Below are positions 8,108 through 17,892 of a stretch of 64,000 nt of DNA, piece by piece. The translations under genes and the position numbers were made by a program. The stretch spans positions 1 through 64,000 of IMG/VR virus record IMGVR_UViG_3300018080_000113; one strand, given 5' to 3'. A model generated the notes under the pieces. It was not told where the DNA came from and searched no databases. It saw nothing but the letters and a program-made list of their open reading frames with translations. This DNA is from a virus. Position 1 is the stretch's first letter; each line of letters opens with the position of its first letter.

Positions 8108-10495
8108 TTATTCAAGAACAAAAACCACCTGTACCGTTAGGTCTTCTGCGTCGTCATTTGTGCCATTATCATCAGTAGAAATTTCAACTCTGTCCCCGTA
8201 GAGAATGTTGTAGTTGGTTGTATTAATATCTGTAGTTGTTGCAGAAATTGTTTCTATACATTCAACTCCTGCATTAGAATTTGAAGTACTGACTCCATTG
8301 CCACCAATAGTAACATTGACACGAGGATCATTCGCCCCTGAGTCTGCTGACTTACAAATAACTGTAAACTTAACAGCATGTGCATGCCCGTAGTTCCAAT
8401 AGTGCAAAGTATCAGCATCAGCATACAGCAAGGATGTCTCTGTCGCATTAGCAAAAGCACCACCAACAATAAAAGTTTCTACAACGGCATTGTTTGCAGG
8501 AGCATATTGAATAAACGCATCAAAGCTTGTTGTCATTGCTGCGCCAGCAAGAGTAACAGTTCCACTAGAATATCCAGTTACAATACCGTATCTCCACGAG
8601 CCAGGCGTGTCTGCATATCGGATTGGTCTACCTTCTCTAAAAATCTCTTGGTTCGTAGTGTTGTCAGAAACAGTAAACGAAGCATCTGAAACACGAGCAA
8701 TAATAGTTCCATCCTGCCAAATACCACTTCTGTTTTTTGATGACTGATATGCCCAGATTTCGTTCCAGTTAGAACCATCATATGCTCCAAATACAGAACC
8801 GTTCCAGCGCATATTGCCAGCTGTTGTATCTGTACAATCGCCTAATCTTATTCCTCCGCCTTGAAGATCTAAGACGCTTCCCGTGTCGGCAAAATCTATA
8901 GCAAAATCTTGACCAGAAGGAACATCCCACTCTATGCCTCCATTAATATCACATGACAAAACAGCAGAAGAACCTGAACCTCTAGAGATACTAAATACAC
9001 TAGCCGACCCAGTGCCTGCGCTATCATACAAGAATGCAAGACTATCAATTGACTGTGTCTGAATGCTCCCTGTTCCATAGGTCTGTAGTGTTAAATCTCC
9101 AGTTGCGCCGAAAGACTGAATTACATTATTCCCATTACTCTTTAGGATAAAGTCTCCAGTGCTATTGCCATCTGAATCATGAGTAAGAATCAAGTCACTT
9201 GGAGAAGAAACATTTACGTCTTGATTAGAATATGAAGCTAGAGTAATTCCACCAGCATTATAGAATCTTGCAAGAAGATTTCCAAGAGAATCACGAACTG
9301 CAACTTCACCAGAACCTTGAGGCGACAAAGAAATACTTCCATCTGTAAGGCCAGTATCATTCAGAATGACGCTTGTGTAGCTTGATAATGTTCCTTGAAG
9401 AACAGCTTTAAGTTCTAGGGAAGTACCAAGAGCAGAAGTAGTATAGTCTTGTGTGGCAACGCCACGAATATATGCACCAGTAGCAACAGCAGATCCAGTA
9501 TACCCAGCAAGTTCTATCTTGCCAAGATAAGACCCAGAGCTTGTGTTTAGTGGAACAGACTCTGTGCCTTCTGAATGAACAATACGGACTAGAGGAGCGG
9601 CAGTTACAGTATTGCTCCAGACGTGCAAGTCAAGTGCAGGTTCATTTGAAGAGCCTGTTGACTTTAATGTTAAATATTTTGTGGAATCATTGTATGTAAA
9701 ATCATCACTATCTTCCAGTGCAGTAGCTCCAGAATTTGTGTATGGAATTCTGTATGCAGTATATGAAGACGGAGCGTCTGTCAGTCCTAAGTAAGTATTA
9801 GAAGTGCCAGATAAACCTGCCTCAGCAGGACGATAAGGAAGAACAGTTAGCGTGTTGGCATCTCTTACTCTGACAATTGGACATGAATAGAATGCAGGAT
9901 TGGTAGGTTCTGTGGCAGTAAGAACACCAGGCGTAACAGGGTCTTGAAAATAAACTTCATCTGGAGTCAAGCCGTGGCCTGTCAATGTGATTGTGCCATC
10001 TTGAACCATCAAGAAATAATTAGTACCTACGCCAACAACAAAGGTCGGTGGGTCAGATAGTTTTGCTCCATCTGAAGCATCTGCCTGAAGCCAACCAGTA
10101 CCGTCGTCATAATAAATAACATCCTGAGCTGCAAAGCCATGTGTTGCTTGGTTTACAATCTGTCCTTCGTTCGACACACATTCCCAATATTGTAAGTCTG
10201 TAGAAAAGAAACCAGCTGCCGTACCAGCAGAAGTATGAGAAGAAGAACATCTAAATCTTAAATTAAGATGCATTACTTCTTGACGAATAGCATATGCAGT
10301 ACCAGTAGCCCAGTCTTGAACGTCAGAACCTCCGCCTGTAGCTAGTTGCCATGCTGTGTCAAGAGTAAGACGAATGTACAGGTCTCCTGTAGAAGAATTA
10401 ATATAGATATTACCTGGCGTTGAAGAACCTGGCACTCCAGCTTGATATTGAATTTTAGCCCAGTTGGCTCTATCTAGTTTAGTTTTACCACTCAT
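8108..10495 (-). CDS. Tail fibre / adhesin protein (795 aa)
   Basis: Beta-rich fibre protein just upstream of the giant fibre. Near the N-terminus is GNIYINSSTGDLYIRL, a common fibre motif. At about residues 58-108 is a W-x-x-G-T-A-Y ... FRCSSSHTSAG ... YWECVS unit that resembles small Trp/Cys sugar-binding modules of phage adhesins. The middle is made of short repeats with Asp, Gly and Ser turns, such as NVSSPSDLILTHDSDGNSTG, typical of triple beta-helices. A GNMRWNGSVFGAYDGSNW unit precedes the C-terminal domain, which contains GNGVSTSNSNAG and ends in a hydrophobic VQVVFVLE strand. The start at 10495 has an AGGAGG box. Likely a second host-recognition fibre; the receptor is unknown. Confidence 0.7.
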   Translation of the reverse strand: MSGKTKLDRANWAKIQYQAGVPGSSTPGNIYINSSTGDLYIRLTLDTAWQLATGGGSDVQDWATGTAYAIRQEVMHLNLRFRCSSSHTSAGTAAGFFSTDLQYWECVSNEGQIVNQATHGFAAQDVIYYDDGTGWLQADASDGAKLSDPPTFVVGVGTNYFLMVQDGTITLTGHGLTPDEVYFQDPVTPGVLTATEPTNPAFYSCPIVRVRDANTLTVLPYRPAEAGLSGTSNTYLGLTDAPSSYTAYRIPYTNSGATALEDSDDFTYNDSTKYLTLKSTGSSNEPALDLHVWSNTVTAAPLVRIVHSEGTESVPLNTSSGSYLGKIELAGYTGSAVATGAYIRGVATQDYTTSALGTSLELKAVLQGTLSSYTSVILNDTGLTDGSISLSPQGSGEVAVRDSLGNLLARFYNAGGITLASYSNQDVNVSSPSDLILTHDSDGNSTGDFILKSNGNNVIQSFGATGDLTLQTYGTGSIQTQSIDSLAFLYDSAGTGSASVFSISRGSGSSAVLSCDINGGIEWDVPSGQDFAIDFADTGSVLDLQGGGIRLGDCTDTTAGNMRWNGSVFGAYDGSNWNEIWAYQSSKNRSGIWQDGTIIARVSDASFTVSDNTTNQEIFREGRPIRYADTPGSWRYGIVTGYSSGTVTLAGAAMTTSFDAFIQYAPANNAVVETFIVGGAFANATETSLLYADADTLHYWNYGHAHAVKFTVICKSADSGANDPRVNVTIGGNGVSTSNSNAGVECIETISATTTDINTTNYNILYGDRVEISTDDNGTNDDAEDLTVQVVFVLE

Positions 10496-10504
10496 CTAGA
10501 CCTC

Positions 10505-11950
10505 CTAGAACAGTGCAATAACTTTAAGGATTGCGGCATTTGACCAAACTTCAAATGTGTTTTCATCAACATGTACAATATTTACTTCTATTGCTGGTGA
10601 TACGTATTGCCCATAGTAGTCTTCTTCTGTAGGACTAAGGTCAAGAACTTGAACAAGAGGATATATTCCTCTGTTATGTGTAACTACAATTGCAGTTTGT
10701 TCCCTTACTGTCTCGCTTAGTGCAGACCTATCGTAATCATCTTCCCAGCGAGTAACAGTACCGCCAGAAATAATGCTATAAACAGCAGTATCTAATGCGC
10801 TGATAGCTGTTTCAAGGTTAGTGCTCTGTGTAATATAATTAACAGATGTATAAGTAGGCATCTCTGAGCCGCTAGTATAATCTGTCATTCCTGTGTATCT
10901 TGCTAGATTAGTAAAGTATGCACCCGCGCCAAGGTCAATAAGAAGATCTACCCCATGTGGATTGGATGACGTTGGAGTTGCAGAACCAACGTAGTTTACA
11001 TGCGTGCTAAGGTCTGCTACGCCAGAAGTAACTGGGTCTGTAGCATCTGTAACATAGTTGGCAGTTCCTCTTGTTCTAGCAATCTCCCAACGAATTCTAA
11101 GAATCTCATTGTACAATGTACTATAAGGAGTAGTTCTTGCTTGTGACAAGGTCTGTGTGGGCATTGGACTGATATCAGTATAAGCAAATGGAGGAGAACT
11201 TCCTCCAATGCCAGAATGGCTAATACCAGTAGGATCTGTTTGCCATCCACCTGAGACATTATGAAGCTTTAAAAGCTCATCAATGTTTTTTGCAACACTA
11301 TGAGAAAGAGGGGCACCAAACGTCCAAGGACCAAATCCTTCAGACACTCCGTATATATCATCAGCAAGCTGATTAATATTTGATTCAATCTGACTAGTTC
11401 GTGCATCCAAAGAAGAAGAAGCACTAGTCAAAGAAGCGTCTTCATATCTATTGCCTATGGCGTACCAGAGGGCCGTGTCACTGAATGCACCAGCAGTCGC
11501 AGCTGTTGTAGTGTCAATGTCAGAGATGGCTGTCCAGACGTCTTCTAGGGCTTCTGCAATTGTCTTTGGTCTTTCGTCAGTTGTATCCCAATATCTTCCA
11601 TATGCATTAACTGATGTTGCATCATTAAAGACAAATAACGTTGTTCCTTGAACGCCATATTTTAAGGCATCAATTTTTTCTGGCAAACCAATACCTGGAC
11701 GCCATCTTTGATCTCTTGAACCAGCAGGAAGAGAATCTATGATTGGACGAATATGTGTCCTCCACAATCTCCACTGTTGATTAATATTTGTAGAGATAGA
11801 ATCAATAGAAGTACTAAGTTCAACAGCACTAAGCTGGCCTCGTTTGGCAGCTCTATATGTATAAAGTGTGCCTCCGCTTTGATCTATAGAATCAGAAGCT
11901 TTTAATGTGTTGTCTAGGGTTGATACCCATGACCAATTCCACTGTGACAT
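10505..11950 (-). CDS. Fibre-block structural protein (481 aa), unrecognised
   Basis: No family recognised. The N-terminal ~110 residues are Trp-rich (WNWSW, QQWRLWRTHIRP, RDQRWRPG) and could be an attachment domain. The centre has several predicted helices (TIAEALEDVWTAI, SSLDARTSQIESNINQLADD, TLYNEILRIRWEIARTRG). The C-terminal ~90 residues (from about REQTAIVVTHNRGIYPLVQV) form a beta-rich domain of the kind seen at the ends of fibre proteins, where an IVVTHNRG-like segment is followed by Q-V-x-D-x-x. A GGAGG box lies 8 bases before the start. Its place between appendage paralogs and fibres suggests a connector or short fibre. Confidence 0.6.
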   Translation of the reverse strand: MSQWNWSWVSTLDNTLKASDSIDQSGGTLYTYRAAKRGQLSAVELSTSIDSISTNINQQWRLWRTHIRPIIDSLPAGSRDQRWRPGIGLPEKIDALKYGVQGTTLFVFNDATSVNAYGRYWDTTDERPKTIAEALEDVWTAISDIDTTTAATAGAFSDTALWYAIGNRYEDASLTSASSSLDARTSQIESNINQLADDIYGVSEGFGPWTFGAPLSHSVAKNIDELLKLHNVSGGWQTDPTGISHSGIGGSSPPFAYTDISPMPTQTLSQARTTPYSTLYNEILRIRWEIARTRGTANYVTDATDPVTSGVADLSTHVNYVGSATPTSSNPHGVDLLIDLGAGAYFTNLARYTGMTDYTSGSEMPTYTSVNYITQSTNLETAISALDTAVYSIISGGTVTRWEDDYDRSALSETVREQTAIVVTHNRGIYPLVQVLDLSPTEEDYYGQYVSPAIEVNIVHVDENTFEVWSNAAILKVIALF

Positions 11951-11977
11951 CTACAACCTCCAAGTCATATTTTATCA

Positions 11978-14152
11978 TTAAAGACCAAGCTTTATTCGGT
12001 ACGAATTTAAAGCTGGAGTTACAGAGGTGCTCTCTGATAAAAGCACTGTTTTCAGTTTAACATACTTGTACATTTCGCTTCCTGATTGTCCTGCTCTCCA
12101 TTTTGTAATGAACAGTTCATTGGTGAAGTCAGAATCACTAGGATCATAACGCAAAACAATAGACAACGTCGCAGCTTGGTCATTTTTACCAATTCCTCTT
12201 ATTGCAAAGTGGCCATATCCATTTATGTTATTTTCAAGATTAAACAAACTAGTTCGGGTACCATAAAACTCAGCAGAAAAATCAGTACCAGTATATGTTT
12301 GATTTCCTTTAAAACCAGACGGATATGGAAAGCCATCAATTATAAGTTTATGATTGTACGGATACAAAGGATCAATATCCTGAAGAGTTTCTTCAGTGCT
12401 CACAGCACCAGAAGAGCCAACAGCCTCAATATAGTTTTCAGCAATATCAAACCAGTTAGTTGCATCGGTTTCAAACTTGTGTATTCCAGCAGGAACTTTT
12501 ACAACACCAGTTACAAACTGTCCGTCAATAGCACACTGTTTTCCACCAAAGTCAAATAGCTTACCGTCTGATGAGAGAATCTCAAAATAACAAGAATATG
12601 TTTGTTCTTTTCTTCCCCAGCCTCTTGCAACGCCTCGAACAGAGAGAGTGTCAGGATAGCTAGTTTTGTTTCTGATGTTTCTCCAAACTGCAACACTATT
12701 TGAAATAGTATCTTGATCTTCATCAGCGCTAACTAATATAGAAGTATTAATAGCAGCAAATGTTGTATTTTTAAAACGGTACTGCAAGATGTCTCTTTCG
12801 CTACCTAACGCACCAGTTTCAGTATCAAAAGTAGTAACAAGTACATTGTTGTCAAAAGAACTGTTAAGCAACCCGTGAGCATCTTCATCTTCTATTGTAT
12901 TGTTCTTCCAGCTTGCACCAGCAAAGCTCAATACTTTCGGATACTTAACTTCGTCTCTTTGAGATGGAAGAATATTTGTCCATGATGTCCATGTAGAGTT
13001 GTCTTTAGATACAGACATATAATATTCAATATCAGTATTGTCTGGAATGTTTTCACAAACATCTAGCTGAACTAGATTAAACCCAACAAGATTTTCTTGT
13101 ACATTAGTTGCAGATAAAGCTTTGCTTTCAAACACATTTCCTGCATCTGCGTAATATGTAACTTCAGACAGTCTGATATGACGAAGTGAAAAATCATATT
13201 CATATTGACCGCTATCTGGAGCAGCTTTATAAAAGATGAACTTAATCCATCTCATTTCTGTTAAAGGAAACGTCCACAGCATATTAGAAGCAAGAACCTT
13301 TGTTGCTTCGTTTGTAGGCAGAATGTACCAACTATATCCATCTTTAGAATGCATGGCAGTTACTGTTGCCCTGTCAGATACGGGACCTGTATAGTCAAAT
13401 GCGATGCGCGAAACCTCAATATCTTTATCTTTACTTACATGTGCTTTAAGTTCGCAGGTCATAGTGCCAGACACACTTGAGGTTACTTTTCCAACCCATG
13501 TAGTGTCAGCAGTTTTAAATGCTTGAACTAAATTATTGTTACTGCTTACATCATAAACAGATGTGCCAGGTCTCTTTGTTAAGGCAGCAAACGAGACATC
13601 TAAGTCAGTAAGATCATTTGTGTTAATACGTTTAATGGTTCCTGCTTCGGCAGTGCCAGGATTGAGAGTAACAGATTGTTCATCAACGTTAACATAGGCA
13701 GTAGTATTGTCTGTATTGACAAGATTCATATCGGTAAACACATCTGCTACAGAAGAAAAATATCCAGTAGTATAATTTGCCAACAATAAAAGAGAGTCGA
13801 CTTCTTGGTTTAGCTTTTGTGCTTTGGCAGCTAAACGTTTATTTTCAAAAGACCATCTTTCATAGAACTTACTTGTCTTGCCAACTAGACTGTATATTTC
13901 ACGCACAACAACACTGACATCACTTGAAACAGTGTCTGCAATGTTTTGCATTTGGTCTGCACTAGAGTTGTCACCACGTTCAACGCTAAAGTCTACAAAT
14001 TTAGATTTTGGCAAAGACAGATCAGAGTGTGTCTCTTGATATGTTTCAAAGTCACTTTCAATCTGTTCTGCATTTGGGACTGTTCCTTCTTTAAGATACT
14101 CAAGAAGAATATTTTCAAGAATAAATTCTTTATATGTTGTCTTTAGGGACAT
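11978..14152 (-). CDS. Appendage protein with helical N-terminus and beta-sandwich body (724 aa); paralog 3 of 3
   Basis: The first ~150 residues are helical and charged (YKEFILENILLEYLKEGTVP, then KTSKFYERWSFENKRLAAKA). After them comes a switch point (LLLLANYTTGYFSSVADVFT) that leads into a beta-rich body of about 550 residues. A segment near residues 235-320 (DRATVTAMHSKDGYSWYILP, then MRWIKFIFYKA) resembles discoidin/F5-8-type sandwiches, and a similar one recurs around residue 370 (YYMSVSKDNSTWTSWTNILP). The order and transition match the two genes upstream. The start at 14152 has AGAGGAG and directly follows the preceding stop. Probably a tail or baseplate appendage; I do not recognise a named family. 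Confidence 0.6.
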   Translation of the reverse strand: MSLKTTYKEFILENILLEYLKEGTVPNAEQIESDFETYQETHSDLSLPKSKFVDFSVERGDNSSADQMQNIADTVSSDVSVVVREIYSLVGKTSKFYERWSFENKRLAAKAQKLNQEVDSLLLLANYTTGYFSSVADVFTDMNLVNTDNTTAYVNVDEQSVTLNPGTAEAGTIKRINTNDLTDLDVSFAALTKRPGTSVYDVSSNNNLVQAFKTADTTWVGKVTSSVSGTMTCELKAHVSKDKDIEVSRIAFDYTGPVSDRATVTAMHSKDGYSWYILPTNEATKVLASNMLWTFPLTEMRWIKFIFYKAAPDSGQYEYDFSLRHIRLSEVTYYADAGNVFESKALSATNVQENLVGFNLVQLDVCENIPDNTDIEYYMSVSKDNSTWTSWTNILPSQRDEVKYPKVLSFAGASWKNNTIEDEDAHGLLNSSFDNNVLVTTFDTETGALGSERDILQYRFKNTTFAAINTSILVSADEDQDTISNSVAVWRNIRNKTSYPDTLSVRGVARGWGRKEQTYSCYFEILSSDGKLFDFGGKQCAIDGQFVTGVVKVPAGIHKFETDATNWFDIAENYIEAVGSSGAVSTEETLQDIDPLYPYNHKLIIDGFPYPSGFKGNQTYTGTDFSAEFYGTRTSLFNLENNINGYGHFAIRGIGKNDQAATLSIVLRYDPSDSDFTNELFITKWRAGQSGSEMYKYVKLKTVLLSESTSVTPALNSYRIKLGL

Positions 14153-17100
14153 TTATAGCTCCTCTAGAAGGTTAGCAGTAACAGACCTAAAGGCAAGGTC
14201 TTTGCAAATTGGAGAGAAATAAGGCTCAAGATCTTCAAGAGACTCAGAGGATGTTTCGTAGTATTCATAAAATACTTTAAGAATTTGAGGACGAGACTTT
14301 GATGCTGTATCTTGCTTTAAGAATCTAAGACCAAACGTAGAAGTAAAGGTAATGGTTTTAGACTCTTCGTTAATATCTTCAATTTCACCCAATGAAACTT
14401 GTTCAGCTATGTTATAAAAAGCACTGTATGCAGAAACCTCAAATTCGACCTTGCCATCTGCTGGCATAGGAGAAGCAAAATGCATAATGCCATTGTTATA
14501 ATCAACAGAATATACACCACTTGTATCAATTCCTGGGTCTGAATTATTTATACGATAAGACACAGTATAGTCTTCTGATGGAGCAGTAGCAAAATAGACA
14601 CTTACAAGACCAGCTGAATCTACGCTCCATTCTCCATTAGACTGAAGCGTTGTACTAGAAGGAAGAGGAGCTAAATCAAACTGACTAACTGGTGCTGAAG
14701 CACTATTAGTATCGCGAACAGGAGCAAATACTGGAGACCCAATAAGAGTTTTGTTAGTTGTAGCGTCCACCTTGCTAAGTTGATATGTGTAAACAAATCC
14801 AGAAGAAAGAGTAAAAGATGTTAGTTCGTCTTTAATCTCTACGTTGTTAGCAAATTCATTTTCACCATCAACAAACTTAACTTCAATTGGTTTTGCATTG
14901 CTTGGAAACAATGTAACACTTGGAGTAACAGTACCACGAACAATAGAAGTGTTTGTCCAGTCATGATAATTTTCGTTACTAGTTATTAAATTTATCTTGC
15001 GCGTATTAGGAGCAGAACCATCGTACGTAAACTCTTCTTTGCGCTTCATAGTAAACACAACACGTGGATCAAGTACAATCTTTTGTGTGTTTGCTTTGCC
15101 AGTAACTAAGTTGCGGTCAAAGCGCCAAAACATTGGGTCTAGTATTTTTACATTACGTTTTTTGCACACAAGGACAGTGCGTCTGTCTGCAGCAGGAGGA
15201 GAGCCAAAATACACAGCTCCTGAGTAATGATCAAACGTATAACGAGATTCAACTTTTGCCCAGCTACTAAGTGGATCTCTAAGTTCTGTATCGCCATCAA
15301 CAAAAACAACCTTATTAGTAAACTGTTTGTTTACTGTGGCAATAACATTACCATCAAGATCATATTCTACAACGTCAAAATGATCTAGGCCATTATCACT
15401 ATCAACATATACAGGAGGGAACATTCCTTCATGTGACTCAACAAAGAAAGAACCACTATAGCCTATTAGGTCCTGGTTCTCGTGGTCAAGCTCAGTGTCC
15501 ATTCCTAGTGCAATAGAAGCTATATCGTCAGTGTTCTTTGCCATGTATTCAAGAGCCTTTTTGCTTGGCTTCGAATGAGAGAGACCACTTACGCTCGTAA
15601 GAGGAAGTTTGCCTTGGTTAGGAAGCTCACCAGTGCTGTTTGTTGTAGAGTTAGTATTACCAACAATGGCTTCTTGTTCGCCAGGTGAAACTTTTACAGC
15701 TGCTCTTATCGCAGCAAGCTCTTCGCTAGTAAGATCTTTCATCTTTACGGCAGAAACATCTGGACCTGATTTATATTTTTCTGCTCCAGGAGGTATTTCA
15801 ATTTCATATGGAGCTGCTTCATTGTCACTGACGTTGGTAATAGCAAGGATACTCATAGATTCTTTTTGGCCATCAGATGGAGCTGTTAGATTAAGGATGT
15901 ATCCTCTATCAGTTAAACGCAAGAAAGGATTGTCGCCGTCTAAACTAACTTGTACTTTTGAGCCACCAGAAGGTATATATCCATACTGAACTCCTGTAGA
16001 AATATCATTGTGACCAAACTGTAATTCAGTACCTTTCTTATTTAAGAAATATATTTTACTGTCTGAATTAACAGTGTCATATGAAGTAGGACTTTGGTTG
16101 GTAGCAAAGGCAGAAGAGGACTTAGGCGAATACTCAATCTGTTCTCCATTTATAAAGACACGTATTTTTTCTTCAAGGTTTGGAATATTTCTGAACGGAA
16201 GCTTAAATCTAATAGAACCTTCTCTTGCATCATCTGACTCTCGAACTCTTTCTCCAGGCTGATCTACGGTAAACTCAACAAAGTCTAAGTCCATAAGAGT
16301 TGACTGGCCTCTAACAGAAGGGCCTAATCTTGGACGGGGACAACTAAAACTACCCATGAACGGAAGAAGAACATTTAAAGATTTTTTAATTGGACGTTCG
16401 GTTAATGATACGTCAGCCTGGCCACCAGCAGGAACATTAACAATATCCATTTTCTTTAGACGTTCTTGTTTAACTGTCACATTTCCTTTGAAAGCATCAG
16501 GGTCTCTTTTCATTGAAACCTTATGGCGCAACGTAGTAACAGCTTCTTCAGTTTGAATAGAATTGTCTGAAATATTATTAAAATTAATTACCTCTAAGAT
16601 ATCTGTGCCAGTTCTTTGTTGTGGTTGGATTGGCAACCAACTAGCACCGTCGTTATAAGAGATAAAATGTTTTAGGTCTGACAGTGTAGATTCTTCTATT
16701 GGGTTCTCAGATGCCCATAAAGAAACTTTACGAATTTCATCATTAGCAGCAAATGGAGTAGATACTAAAGCACCTTCTGTTAAGAATTTTCTACCCAAGA
16801 TATTAATATCGCGAAGCCCGATAGAATATCGTAACCTTGGACCGTTGTTGGTATCGATAGTATATGGAGTGTGCTGCTCAAAAACAATATGAACGTACTG
16901 TACTTTACGAGGCAAGAAAGAATAGAAACCTTGACCTGAAAACTTTGATGTAGCAGGAGACAGCTCAAATTCTTCTTTCTCTTCTTCAGATACGAAGTCG
17001 CGCAAAGGAACTTCATCTTTAATAGAAGAGTAGTCTGCTCCGTCTTTAGAAGTCTCAATCTTAGTAACTTTTATAGGAGTAGGAGTTCCAAAGTTAATTG

Positions 17101-17884
17101 GGTTAATATTAATATGGTTAACAACAGCCACTTCTTCTAGTGTAATAGTAATGTCAAATATCAAAGGAGTGCTAGATTCACTAGTTGTAACCTTCTCGTA
17201 TTCAAACCATGTGTTAGGTTCGTTGTCACTGACTACCTCTATATCTTCGTGCCCAAACACATCTAATTGGTGATTGCTTCCTGGTTCGCCATTGCTAGGA
17301 CTATTAATAACAATAGAAGCAACACTTGGAACGACTGGAGAGCCATCAAGAGGTAGAAGAACGACTCCTTCATCTGAACTAACATAACATTCGTCTGTGT
17401 CAACTAGATCAGAGCCAATTTCTACCCTATCTGTTGTGTTGAAACTGTCACCAAAGAAGTATCCTGCACCAAGAGAAGGGTCGGCATAAAGCAAATAGTC
17501 GCCTAACTTATTAGAAATCTTTTTACTAGTATCTATTGTTTGCTTGTGTTCTGAAGCAATAGAGTTGTAAGAAGCGGCAATCATTCTATCTAATGCTGCA
17601 ATCTCAGAAAAGATAGCCTCTGCGTCTTTGCGAAGTGCAGTTGTAAAAACATTATATGTTGTTGGGTCTGCTGGTGCTCCAGCGTATATTTTCATCACTG
17701 CACTAAGAATAGAGCCATCAAGAGACTCATAAAACATATTCAGCGCTTCATGAAAAGAAGATACAATATCAGACTCAAGTACCATATTGCCAGAATGATA
17801 TAGCTCATTAACTGACTCAAGCAAGACTTCAAGTCTAGCTCTTGCTACATCGCTTGGAGGAACTGTAAGATGCTTGTTGGCCAT
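14153..17884 (-). CDS. Large appendage protein with helical N-terminus and beta-sandwich body (1243 aa); paralog 2 of 3
   Basis: Opens with ~150 helical residues (LEVLLESVNELYHSG ... AALDRMIAASYNSIASEHKQ). The switch LGDYLLYADPSLGAGYFFGD follows, with the same layout as its neighbours on both sides. The next ~250 residues look like a discoidin-type sandwich (NHININPINFGTPTPIKV, KIETSKDGADYSSI, KVQYVHIVFEQHTPY). The C-terminal half holds repeated beta domains with G-x-V-Y-F-G/H-F motifs (YSGAVYFGSPPAADRR, NNGIMHFASPMPADGK, GLVSVYFATAPSEDYTVSYR), probably stacked beta-sandwiches. The start at 17884 has an AGGAG box. Inferred role: a virion appendage or fibre-network protein. Confidence 0.6.
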   Translation of the reverse strand: MANKHLTVPPSDVARARLEVLLESVNELYHSGNMVLESDIVSSFHEALNMFYESLDGSILSAVMKIYAGAPADPTTYNVFTTALRKDAEAIFSEIAALDRMIAASYNSIASEHKQTIDTSKKISNKLGDYLLYADPSLGAGYFFGDSFNTTDRVEIGSDLVDTDECYVSSDEGVVLLPLDGSPVVPSVASIVINSPSNGEPGSNHQLDVFGHEDIEVVSDNEPNTWFEYEKVTTSESSTPLIFDITITLEEVAVVNHININPINFGTPTPIKVTKIETSKDGADYSSIKDEVPLRDFVSEEEKEEFELSPATSKFSGQGFYSFLPRKVQYVHIVFEQHTPYTIDTNNGPRLRYSIGLRDINILGRKFLTEGALVSTPFAANDEIRKVSLWASENPIEESTLSDLKHFISYNDGASWLPIQPQQRTGTDILEVINFNNISDNSIQTEEAVTTLRHKVSMKRDPDAFKGNVTVKQERLKKMDIVNVPAGGQADVSLTERPIKKSLNVLLPFMGSFSCPRPRLGPSVRGQSTLMDLDFVEFTVDQPGERVRESDDAREGSIRFKLPFRNIPNLEEKIRVFINGEQIEYSPKSSSAFATNQSPTSYDTVNSDSKIYFLNKKGTELQFGHNDISTGVQYGYIPSGGSKVQVSLDGDNPFLRLTDRGYILNLTAPSDGQKESMSILAITNVSDNEAAPYEIEIPPGAEKYKSGPDVSAVKMKDLTSEELAAIRAAVKVSPGEQEAIVGNTNSTTNSTGELPNQGKLPLTSVSGLSHSKPSKKALEYMAKNTDDIASIALGMDTELDHENQDLIGYSGSFFVESHEGMFPPVYVDSDNGLDHFDVVEYDLDGNVIATVNKQFTNKVVFVDGDTELRDPLSSWAKVESRYTFDHYSGAVYFGSPPAADRRTVLVCKKRNVKILDPMFWRFDRNLVTGKANTQKIVLDPRVVFTMKRKEEFTYDGSAPNTRKINLITSNENYHDWTNTSIVRGTVTPSVTLFPSNAKPIEVKFVDGENEFANNVEIKDELTSFTLSSGFVYTYQLSKVDATTNKTLIGSPVFAPVRDTNSASAPVSQFDLAPLPSSTTLQSNGEWSVDSAGLVSVYFATAPSEDYTVSYRINNSDPGIDTSGVYSVDYNNGIMHFASPMPADGKVEFEVSAYSAFYNIAEQVSLGEIEDINEESKTITFTSTFGLRFLKQDTASKSRPQILKVFYEYYETSSESLEDLEPYFSPICKDLAFRSVTANLLEEL

Positions 17885-17892
17885 TATATCTC